64,000 nt of DNA from Caenorhabditis remanei (lineage: Eukaryota > Nematoda > Chromadorea > Rhabditida > Rhabditidae). Shown piece after piece: positions 1 to 11,500 of the stretch (position 1 is the stretch's first letter; each line of letters begins with the position of its first letter). A program made the translations under genes and the position numbers. A model generated the notes under the pieces. That model ran no database searches. It was not told where the DNA came from and was given only the letters and a program-made list of their open reading frames with translations. The stretch lies in assembly GCF_010183535.1 (NCBI RefSeq), contig NC_071333.1, forward strand, positions 8,492,587-8,556,586, written 5' to 3'.

Positions 1-20
1 GATACATTGCTTTTTTTCAA

Positions 21-3000
21 ATGGAGCTTGAAAACTACAATCGTCTACCAATCGCACAACCACGCATTTCAAGCGTATTGAATGATCCCAAAAAATTAAC
101 AAATTATTATGAAATCAAACAAGCACGCTTCCAACAAGAAGAAACAAAGAAGTGTTCCGCCGAAGTGAGTTTCAAAATGAAAACCTTAGTTATGGGGTCA
201 CTTTCTGTTTTGTTTTTAGAAATAATTCAACACGGGCGGCCTAGAATTCCTTTGTTTCACTTCAAATCGAATTTACCATCACAAAAATCGAGCTGTAGTA
301 CATTTAAAAATGTTCCATACCGAAGTATTAGGTTGATTCATAATTTTCTGCAATTTTCGAGCTTGCCGGTTGTCGTTTTGATTTCTCGGCACAGGAGTCG
401 TTTTTCGATATGATCTTTTTTGTGTTTGGTAGACCAACTCAAGTACTTGTTTCAATTTCAAAGTTTTACTCATGGATCTTTTTCCCGCCGAGAGCGGAGC
501 TTTGATTTAGAAGCAACTTTTTGCGTTTTTGAAACGTTATTTTGTTTTCATTCGTTTTTGGTCTGAAAACTAGGTCATTCAAAAGAAAGTTGTTGATGTA
601 TGTTAACAAAGGTCTCTTTGTTTTAACGCAAATACAGTTTGATTCAAAAGATTCGAAACAAGAAACTTGGATTTGACTTAAGAAGTTCTTCACTTTTAGC
701 AGCCAGATCTAGATTTGGAGTTATAGCAGGGAATCGTATAAGCGAATCTGTGTCAAACTACCCTTAGGTTGTCAATTTTATTAAGGGTGACTTATGTAAT
801 TGTAGTTCATAGATGGAAACCATATATCGGAATGAGAAAATTCGTCGTTACATACCACACGTTTTGAATCAATATGAGATGGCACATCACATGGACCTAA
901 GTTGGTTCTTAGTACTTTTCTACCCAACACACGTATGGTCGGGCTATTTATTCATTAACAACAAATAGTGGAGTTCTTACTCTAACGATGTGAGGAAAGT
1001 ACAATGTGTGGACTGATATTTGCGCTCTCTGGGTGTTCTCAAACCTAAAAAAGTGGTTTTTTGACTCTGATACTCAGTACTCTGGGAGAAGTAGTAGGAA
1101 CTCCTGAACAATGTAAGGGAAGTAACATCAGATGTTCACGTTTCAAATTTCAATAAACTTAAAATCATGTGACTCCAAGACGGGGAGATATAACACAAAG
1201 ACATTTTTGGCATGACAACACTTTTTTCAAGTGTTGAGAAAGTAACACACAACAAACTGTTGCCATCTGGCTGGACAGTTTTTTCAATTCAACGTACTTA
1301 TCCAGTCTTCTTCTCTCTGATAAAATACTTTTTGCTTGACTCCAAAGTCATTTAAACCGGAAAAAATCCGAATGAAAAGGGGATATCAAATAGAAGCAAG
1401 TTCCCTCTTCAAATGATCTCAAATGGATGGTCTACGCGGAGAGAATCAGAATGCTACCAAAAACTTGTCAGAAGACCATCGGTGCTGATAAACAATATTT
1501 TGAATTCGAGAAGTCTTTCTGGATTAAAAAAAATAGAAGCAAAGTTTTATCGAAAAATTGCAGAAAATTATGAATCAACCTAATAATACAGAAATCCGTT
1601 TCATGCTTTCAGGCTAACACTCTGAAGAAGAAACTGATCGAAGTCTGTCAAAACATTCAACGAAAACAAGAAGAATCTAAATCTGGAAACATCACTGTAA
1701 TGAAAAATTCAAATATAAACAAGTATGAAATAAGTAACTGCTGAAAGAGGAAATTCTCGACAATTACTTAACTGCTATTTCAAGGTTCATGTTTTTCTTG
1801 CAAAATATGCTGTTTTGGAGATAACCAAAAGAATCAAGAAAAACGCGAAAAATCTGAAACGAGAAAATAGGAAAATGAAGATTGAGATGGAGAAACTGAA
1901 GAAAAGGAATGCAAAACTATCTTCAAAAATTGATCAGCTAAAAAAGGAAATTGAAAAAAACAAGAAAGAGGAAGAAGAGTTGAAGAATGCAAAAGAATCA
2001 ATCAATCAATTATCTTACAAAACGAAAATGTAAGTTACTTTCTTGCGTGTATCTGTTTCAGAAATAGTACTCAGAAAATGAGTTTCGTCTGTTGCAAATT
2101 GAAATTCATAACAATATTGAAAATACTATAATCAATTTGAAAAAAGTTTAGATACGCATCAAATGTCAACAATTTGATGGAAGAGGTAGAAGCAGCGAAG
2201 AATGCGGAGCAGTCGAAAAGTAAAAATGGAAGAGAAAATTATCAGAAAATGTGGAAGGATTACAGAGTGAGCTGCAAAACAACAACGTTCTGAAAAAACC
2301 GATTTTAGGCTGGAAAGAGAAAACGATTTACTTGTTGAGAAGTTCTTAACGCAATCCAGTGATACTAAAAAGTCTACTCAGTCTTCTCAACCACAATCTG
2401 GATATTGGGAAGTTTTCAAAAAGATTCTAGAACTTTAGAAAATCAAAGATGCCTTCCCCAAAAAATGTCTTTTGTGGAAAGCAAAATAAATTCTCCAAAG
2501 GTTTGTAAATCTAAAAATTACAGCTACATTTCATGAACTCATTTGCAGATACAGCCAAATGACAGAAACCGAAAAAGACGATGATGCTTTCGACATTGCA
2601 TGAGACGACCTGGAACGTTCCATAAAATTGTATTTGGACACAATAGACATCAATATATTGACACTCTTGGTAAAATAATTAAAATCTAAGTATTGATTTA
2701 TGAAAACTGTAATGTTTCAGTGTACGCGTGACATCACCAAGCTTTATCCTCTTCCTGAGCTCCCTTCCCTGTCCAACGAGTTTATGAATACTTATAGAAA
2801 TGTGATGACCAAATATTCTCAAGAAAAGAACGAATACGATGTTTCAAAATTTTGCTGTTTTTGCCATAGACAATTGAAAGGTTTACCTGTCACTTGCAAA
2901 TATTGTAAAAAATCGTTCCACAAAAAAGTAAGCAAGCCTGTTTTTTTTTCAATTTATTGATTTATTCAAACAACGTAATTTCCAGTGTGTGAATAAGGAG

Positions 3001-3048
3001 CGCGGATGGTGCGAAGCCGAAATGGACACTCCAAAGACTTCAAATTGA
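21..3048 (+). CDS. coiled-coil protein with C-terminal Cys/His zinc-binding motif; possibly decayed
   Basis: Exon-like blocks lie at 21-164 (ATG start, GTGAGT donor), 1613-1698, about 1800-2029, 2152-2270, about 2310-2438, about 2440-2504, about 2551-2670, 2721-2927 and 2986-3048 (TGA stop). The middle blocks are Lys/Glu-rich heptads, a typical coiled coil. The last two exons encode a Cys/His array (FCCFC, CKYC, SFHKKC, GWC) spaced like a small RING/PHD-type zinc fold. Two junctions do not close simply: the exon ending near 2270 and the next one (residues LERENDLL) differ in phase, and the block at 2551 has an in-frame TGA at about 2600. The TGA could be bypassed by a weak acceptor at about 2603. 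I do not recognise the family. It may be a recent pseudogene or a gene with unusual splicing. AATAAA signals follow at about 3168 and 3187. Confidence 0.4.
325..360. repeat. left arm of a 36 bp inverted repeat
   Basis: The reverse complement of this stretch matches 1550-1588 almost perfectly, apart from a small indel in an A run and near the distal end. Both copies share the core CAGAAAATTATGAATCAACC. In each copy it can be read as residues KLQKIMNQPN, so it may be an inverted partial duplication of a coding exon. Confidence 0.7.
1550..1588. repeat. right arm of a 36 bp inverted repeat
   Basis: Partner of 325-360. It lies just upstream of the exon starting at 1613, inside the putative first intron of the coiled-coil gene. 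Confidence 0.7.
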
Positions 3049-3216
3049 AGGAATCTCAAACATTTTATAATTTCGCTCATTTAATTGGATATGATTTCAA
3101 TGTGCTACGCTTGCTTTACTATTTTTTGTCTTTTTTTCTTCATTAAATTTGTTGGGTTTGTTCAGTGAATAAATTGTTCCCAATCAAATAAATTTTCAGT
3201 ATTTCGTAATTTTCAG

Positions 3217-3307
3217 AAGTTCTGAAAAAGACTTGTCGGACTTCGTACATGGTTGGAAAGAATATTGGATACAGGATCGGAATGTCTGTGATTTAAAAAA
3301 ATTAGCA
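3217..3307 (+). pseudogene. isolated coding-like exon fragment
   Basis: The stretch has a TTTTCAG acceptor, 30 open codons (SSEKDLSDFVHGW and so on) and a GTAAGA donor. No start codon or partner exon was found. It may be a remnant of a neighbouring gene or of a duplicated copy. From 3308 to 5530 I see only AT-rich non-coding sequence, probably the upstream region of egl-36. Confidence 0.25.
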
Positions 3308-5530
3308 GTAAGAATTATTATCAGCCATCAAAACTTTCAAAGCTTTTTCTTGAACAACAGGAAACAGTAATGAAATAATCATCAAATTTCCTAATTTGAA
3401 GTACTAGACCACTGCTTCCCACACTGTCATTTTGCATAGTGTCTCTCCTTTGTTAAAAATCGTTGGTCTGAATAGCTCAACTCTTTTTAGGCTGGTTGGA
3501 AGCATAAAACCAAACATTCACTTGACAGCAATATTCAGTGTTATTCATCCCAAATCTGTCAAACTCTCGTCATCGAAAATATGTATCTCATCATTTTTAC
3601 ATTATTGAATCTGTTCAACGAAGAAAATTCAGAACCCTTCCTTTTCTTGTCACAATTTTTGTCGTTTCATGTCTCAAAAAATGGAAAAAAGATACATAAA
3701 AATGAAAAATGGGGTGAGAAAAAAGGGGTTGGATTTTGTCGTCTCAGAAAAGATGAGATGTCAAAATGAGATGTTCAAGTAGTTGTAATTTAGGCGTTGT
3801 TGTGAAAACCTTCTTCAGAGCATCTACATTTCGGTTTAATATTAGCTGTCTTTGCCCTCTTCCTAACCGGACAAGTGTGCTAAGAAGAGCTTTTTCGAGT
3901 CAAGTGTATTCAAGAAAATCATTTATCATCGGATCATCTCGCTCATTTTGTTGAATGTTTAAGAGCTCAATTCAGACTAAAAAACCGCTCCATTGTTTTT
4001 CAATTTGCATTTTATTTTGCGCCGTCGCGTTTCGCGGTTCTCTTCTTCTCATTTTGGTTTGGTTTCCAAGCCGATTTAAAACAGAAGACATCCGTTTTGT
4101 TGAGTTCGGTCGACGATTTTGAATATTTGCGTAGAGTTTTTTTTCCGGAAGAATATTCATGTGGCTGAATCCATTTTCATGTCAACTTGACACGGTTTCA
4201 GCAAAATCAAAAATTTCAAAAATCTAAAGATCATGAAAAAATGGGTGAGAAGTTTGGTTGCTCACTTTATGATGAATTTTGCTCGTTAATTCCGCCATAC
4301 CACTTTTTATTCTGTTGAGTCGTACAATTTAGTCTGTAGGTAAAGTACCTAACATTCAACATCCAATTCCACTGATGGATTTCCGTACCTATACATACTC
4401 TCAAGGAAGTCATAAAACGGTCAAGTCATGATTTCCTTTCTCCATCTTGGATTCCAATCTAGAAGTTGAGTCGTTTACCACATTTTCTCTCGTTTATCCA
4501 GTAAGAGGAGGCTCTTCTTGATCTTTATTTGCTTCCGGATGGACAAGAATATTTGGAGAAAAAAGCGTCCCTTCCCTATTTCTTTCTCTCTGATTCCCTT
4601 CTCTTGTTTATCTTTTTGTATCTATCAAATCCAAAATTCTATGTCGTCGGACCCTTGTAAATGTGTTTGTCTTCACTAAACGTCATTTTCCAGTCACGTT
4701 TGCCTTTCAGAGGAGCAGCATGTTTCAGCGATGCTTTGACGAAGAAACAGGAACCAAAATTTTGATACAGGAAATGTCACTTTTTGTTTTCAGCGAGACA
4801 GTGATGAAAATTACCACCAATTACGGATGACACATGATTTTTATTTTGACTACGTGACCAGATTTCTTATTATGATGTGTTATGTGATATGCTTATTAGA
4901 TGAATGTATATCACATCCTTTTCATTCTCTAAATAGTAAACGAGATCTTGAAATTTAGATGTTTAAAAATTGAACATCATTCAAGAAACATTTGTCCCTC
5001 AGCTTTATTCCCTTTCGTAATAAGGAAGTAAACTAAAATTAGTTGTCCTAATGAGTCCATAGTACACATCTTATCTTTTTGCTCTCACGTTTACCTTTTG
5101 TTCCATAAACATTTGTCTGAATAAATTACGATTTTCTATGCATTTTTTATTGCTAGTATTTTTGTCCATACTCCTTCTGTCGGAGTCACTGAACCTCTTC
5201 TTATTCGTCAGAAAAGCAACACAAATTTTCATGAGTAAAGAAAGAAATATGATATTCGAAGAATTAGAGGAAGGTCGACCGACGAGTATCTTGATAAATT
5301 TCTTGAGCCGGTAGTGGTGAGTTGAGTAGGGTCTCTTTTTTCTCTTTCTCTTTTCTATCTTTTTGAACGGATTACGTATTTTTCAGTTCCGTTCTTTTTT
5401 ATAACACGTTCTTCCAGGTTGATTGTTTGGCTTATGTAACAATTCTCTCCCTATTTTTTATTCGAGTTTTTTCGTCGGTTCATTTACGCTTCAAAAATTT
5501 TGCTCTATTTTCAGACTCTTTCGATGTAAA

Positions 5531-8500
5531 ATGCTTGACGCGTTCTCGTTCAACAGATTTGACTCAAACCGTTCCTCGGCCCGCCGAGGTTCACGTCGAG
5601 GGAGTGATTACTTCGGTGATAAAGGTTAGTTCAATTTGCAATTTGTTCAAAAATAAGATTCCATTAAACTGCTCTGATTAGTGAAAAATAGTATAATTGT
5701 TTCCTTCATGCCATTTTATAAAATTTAACAAAGGACCCCCGAAAAATGAGTACCGGAAGTTTCTCGGCGGCGACTAGACGAGAGCTTTTGTGTAAAAAGA
5801 GGAACCTAACAAAAAAGAACTTGGTTCCAAGAAAAAGTGCAGTGTTTCCTGATTCAAACTTTTGTGGATAACACCTTTTTGAGATTGGGAGGTCTTTGAA
5901 ATTTGGATTTTCGGATTCCCACCTACCTATTTAAAAATACTCCAAAATTTTATTCATGTGCCAGATCGGTGTTTAATTGAATAATAATAATTTTAGATGA
6001 TGAATACAAAATGGGTAGTTTGTAGCAATTAAATAGAAATTAATTCTAATTTGCAACTTTAAAGTTTTCATCGGCTTTCATTTGTTCAATCCTGAGGAAA
6101 AAAGTAGGTATCGTCTGAGGTTTTTATTCTAGACACGTTAATACATTTCCTGTAAAATTGTTTGATCTGTGTTATTTCAAAAGTGGAAGTATCCGCTTTT
6201 TGAGTTGTTTTTTTTACCTAGACCCGATATTGAGAGTAGTTCATCTCGGCATTTATTAATGAGGTGATTTTTGGACCCTTCCCATAAAAAACTGCATGGA
6301 AAGTGTTATCTCCCACATGGCACTATTTCTTCACCATGAATCGGATTTCGAGTCTTCAAAACTCGATTAGCCACTGGGATGACACATTTGACAGAATCAC
6401 AATGTATCGGAAGTTTTCCATATGGTGCTCCGAATTGCACTTTATCAAAAAACTAAACGCCCTTCTAATAACCGTCTGTGTGTTGTTGTTCTTATATTTA
6501 GCAATAGAACGATGGAAAGGGTGGGGGGAGGGAGGGGACGGATAATTTTCAAGTGTAACCAGATGTCTTCCGGAGAGAACAAATTTCTTGCTCGTTCTTT
6601 TTTGACGCCTCAATTTTTATCTTACGTTTATGACATTGTTGATAGTGTGTAATGCCATTAGTTGTGTTACAAGCCGCGGATCCAAGTATCTAACTTTTTG
6701 ATGAAAACAAGGGAGAGAGAAAAAGAACAAGCGTTTCTTCCGATCAAACACACGTTTTCGCTTCTGGGTCACCGGTCCGTGACGTTGCAATTGTGTGTAT
6801 GTGAGGGAAGTTCTAGAGGGCACACTGAAATAGCCAATTTCCTGAATTTGCATTTGCAATCTTATACCCCAACGTCACCACTAAAATAATTGGTTGAAAT
6901 AGGTTAGTCTGAGTTTCCAAATTCTTGAGAGGTCATTCATACATCTTTACTTTTCTTCGATCTTTGCTATACTGCGTTGAAGATCTAATAATGCGATCTA
7001 TCAGACATTTTCCAAAAAGGTAAAAGGAGGAAGTAAAATCCAAAATATTCTTTATAAAATTAACATTATTGGTATAAATCAGTAAATATCAGCTGTGGAA
7101 GAAACACCAAATAAGAGTAGTTATCACAGCCAAGATATTCTTGATTCTTCGTGGATATACTCTCAAGGAAAACTATGTCCACCCTTCTGACACTCTTGAG
7201 TGGAGTGGTCCTGAAGCATTGTTGCAATAACAACAAAGCATGCAACAGTATAGACTTTAAAATCATTCCAGTTCATCAAATTTGCATCGAACTTGCCCCT
7301 ATACTCAGTAATTCATTCAAAAATATTGGGGTGTCCACCACACAGCGGGAGGGCGGGAAACTTTCCAGAGCAGAGTCCTCTCCTAATGCACTTTTCTCAC
7401 TTCTCGCACCTCTTGAAGCCAACTGAATTCCTTGTCTTTTCCTTGTCCACACGCCCTCCAATTCCATGCTTTTACACAAAACTTTGCATTTCATGATTGT
7501 CCTCTTCTTTTTTCCGTCCCTCCCCTTTTTCTCACGTCTATATTCGTAGTGGCCTTCGTCAGTATAATTTTTTGTTCTTCTTTCTTTTTTTTTTGACTTT
7601 TGAACTTTCGAGTTTAATCCGATCCTATCCATGTTAGCAACTCAAGTACTGAAAACTGTATCCCAGTTACAGTCCATACTTCAAAAAAGAAACTCTTCCT
7701 AGGAACACATGAAAATTTGCTACTTTTTAGAACTGAGAAACTCGCAGTCGTGAATCATTCTCTCGTCTCCCTTCAATTTCCTGATCTTCGTTTTCGTTGA
7801 ATTCTGCACACTATTCACAAATTTTGAAACGTCTTTTTTCTTCTGTTTCTGACGTGTCTACACTCATATCTTCTTAAGAGTTTAGAAGTTGCTAGACCAA
7901 GAAATTGTAATAAAAAGAATGAAAACAAGTACGTAAAAAATTGACTTCATACTGAAATCACGCTTGATTAAGCACAGCGAACAACATTTTGGAAAATTTG
8001 GTTGCTCTTCAGAACTAAGAATCAAAGAATATGTTTTTTATTAAAAATGATTCTTTTATATTTAACAATAATGTTAACAGCTTCAAAGTTTGCGAAATCA
8101 TTTTTTTTCTAATATCATTGTTATTATTATAACCTGAAAGTAAGATTTTAAAATTCATCTGAAAAATCAACCATCACTCTTCCAAACTTTTGTGCTTCTT
8201 CTCTTAACAAAAAACCCGTTCGCCACCTACTTCCTCCCGGTTCTTTGAAATATTCCATGTACCGGAAACTTCCGAGGACTTCACTCGTTTTTCTGAATAA
8301 GAAAAGATCCGTCTTCCTCGTTTTTCTCCATTTGACCAATTTGAATGTTGCCGTTTTCAATAACTCTTCTTTGTGTTTCTCACTCAAGGAGACAACTTTT
8401 TTTCTTCGCCAATTCAATTCCATGAAATTTATCAACATCGTGTATTTTATTCGCGCTTTTTTGTTCGCTTTATAGACTTTTCTAAAAAAAAACGTATGTA

Positions 8501-11500
8501 TAGGCAAAACCGATCAGTATAGACATCAACTCAAAATTTTATGTACCGATTTTTAAAGTGTGCGTTCTAAAAATATCCAGAATTCGCAACAATTCTCAAT
8601 AATTAAACAACTGATCGTTTTATTTGATAATTCATTCCGACTAATCGGGTTGGGGCTCCTAACAAACAAATCTCCGAGATTTCTGCATTCGTTCATTCCA
8701 CTTGAGTTCGGTCTTCTGTTGTGACGCTTTCTTTCTTCTATTCTCCTTTTTTCTTCTTCCTATTTTGCTCTGTGAAAAAAGAAACACGACAACAAAAATT
8801 CGACGGCAAAAAATGACACAAGGTTTGGGTTCGCGTTCTGAATTTCTCAGGTGTCTGTTATGGTGTTGTGTCCCTGCATCTGTTCATGTCCCCTGTCTTC
8901 TGAATAACCGAACTCACCTGTCTATTTAAAGTCTCTTTCTCCTTTTCTTCCTATTTACTCGTTTCCTCTGGTTAACCCATCCACCTCCTCACAAGTTATT
9001 TTCTAAACCTAACAATACATTTCTGTTAGCTCCATTCGTGCGAGATGGGAAATTCCGTCGTGAAACCAGGATGAGAACTCGACATTCTATACCGAGATAC
9101 TCAACAACCAGCATTGCACTGGATGAATTACGAACAAATGTCGGTACTTCAGGTAAGATAGATATTTTTAACGAAACTAACAACTGAAACTTTTCTATCT
9201 CTGTAAACTAACTATTCTGAACTATTTAAACCAGACTTGTCACGGGCCGGGCCGGGCCAAAATCAGGAAAAATCTCGGCCCGGCCCGGCCCGGCCCGCTC
9301 GGCCCGTTTTGAAACAGTTTTTGAAACATTTTTGAAATTTTGATGTTTTTTTTGAAAATTTTTGGAAATTTTTTGAACTTTTTTGAAAAAAGTATAGTTT
9401 TCGAGTAAACATTTAAAATTGAATCAAAATGTGAATATGTATGATAATTTAAGCATTTTTACTCTTTTTTTCGAAAAATTTCAAAAAAAAATTTGGTAAA
9501 AATGGGTACCCATTTTTGAATCCGGGCCGACCGGGCCGGGCCGGGCCAAGAGAAATTTCGGCCCGGCCCGGCCCGGTCACGGAAAATCTCGGCCCGGCCC
9601 GGCCCGAGGCCCGGCCCGGCCCGGCCTGATTTTTGACAAGTCTGATTTAAACCATTTTCCCATAAAGAGTTTTATTTGGACTCCACCCACCTTTCCATAT
9701 ATCCTCTCAGAGGCAAAAAGCACTGCGAGAAAGATGAGAAGATTTTTATGAAACGTCTTCTTTTACGAGCAAGATTAATCGGTGCGCTGCTTCCACTGGC
9801 TCTCAGGGTGAAGCGTCTTTTTTGATCTGAAACTGGATCTTTTTATTTTTCATCTAACGCACCTTTGTGCGGTATCTATTGTAATGTGTGCAAAGATAGG
9901 TAAGCGACAAAACAAGTTGCTATAAGCAACAATCTTATAAGGTTGACTCGGAATTAGAAATCCAATCTGAAATGGAAACAAAATCGGTTGCATAACACCT
10001 GTTGAGAAATAAGTAAAGTTGGGTTTCTAATATTAACGCACTATTTTAAACGTGTGTTTTGAATCAGAAAACTTGCTGGGATCACTATTTTTGTAGATTT
10101 TCTTGCTTTGAGGATCAGTTTTCACTAGTTCTGAAATTTTTTTTCTTGGAGATGAAAACACCATCTTCATCAGAATCCATTTGCAGCATGGCACTCTTCC
10201 CTTAAACTTCCGGATAGTGTTTATTTCCTACCGCGTGCTAATCGGGATTAACATTATCAGTCTAACTGCAGAAGCTAATTTTAGTTTTCCCTTCTTTTTG
10301 AAAATCTTCTAGTTTGAAAATATTGGATTTTCAATCTTCGACTTATGCTCTTCAAACCACTTCATCATGATCTATGTCTTAATCTAAAATCCATATGTAT
10401 TCCCCCAGTTCATGAAAACAAAATCTTGACCTAAACTCAAGCGAAACGTTCTTCGTGCTCTCATCAATTCATGTGGTCGGTCCGAAACACAACTTGTTCT
10501 TTCAAATGAAAATATAAACGCTTCAGAGTGTAATTGACACATGTCTCACTAGAAGTAATCGGGAGAACTACCATGTGAATCTTTGGGTTGTCTTTTTTTG
10601 ATCTTTTCTCACTCTAAAAATAACATGCAGTTAACATCAGACACCTCTCTGCCACCCCCACCCCCTCAAAACCAAAAATCTCTATCAGGATGGGAGTCAT
10701 AATTTGAGCATTGAATTGAATTGGATTACTTCACCTTGAAGTTCTTGTTCTGACATCTATTTTTTTCCCAATACGGATTTCATTTGAAATTCATGGCGGA
10801 AAGTTCAATCTTGGTAGTTTAGTCCTTTACTGCTTTCCTTCTCAATCTTTTTTCTCACTTTTTGCAAAGAAAAGTAAAAAAGAAAGAGCTCTCATCATGA
10901 TTTATTGTTTTCTTCATTTTCAATTTTCTTTATTTTTTCAATTTCTTTTCCAAAAAAAATAGAATGAAATAAAAACTACCATGAGAAAGAGGAAGTCATA
11001 AAACGAAAGGTACTCATCAAATCTAGTAACACTGACGTAACCACAATTGTTCAGTAGTGTTCAAACCCATTCAAAATTACACGGTGCTAAAAATGAAACT
11101 CAAAGACCAGCTTTACCCATCAAAATTAGGTTCAAACATAAAAATACGAGTTTCAGGCATTTCTATGGATGAGAGGATTGTGTTGAACGTCGGAGGTGTT
11201 CGTCACGAAACTTATCAAGCCACTCTCAAAAAGATTCCTGCCACACGACTAAGCAGGTTAAACACATATTAATTACAGTAGTAAGCTGAACACCTTTTTT
11301 TTAAGATTAACCCCATCCCTTGCAAATTTCGATCCACTTCTCAACGAGTATTTCTTTGACCGACATCCAGCAGTTTTCTCCATGGTATACAATATTTCCA
11401 GCAAATTCAAATGCTTTCAGTTTTCAGATTTTGAATTACTACCGAACAGGAAAATTGCATTACCCAACCGACGTTTGTGGTCCCTTGTTTGAAGAAGAAC

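Noticed and set aside
7276..7632. 118-codon open frame on the minus strand in an egl-36 intron
   Set aside because: The Lys/Arg-rich start reflects a CT-rich stretch; no ATG context or domain was found, and a competing open frame lies on the other strand.
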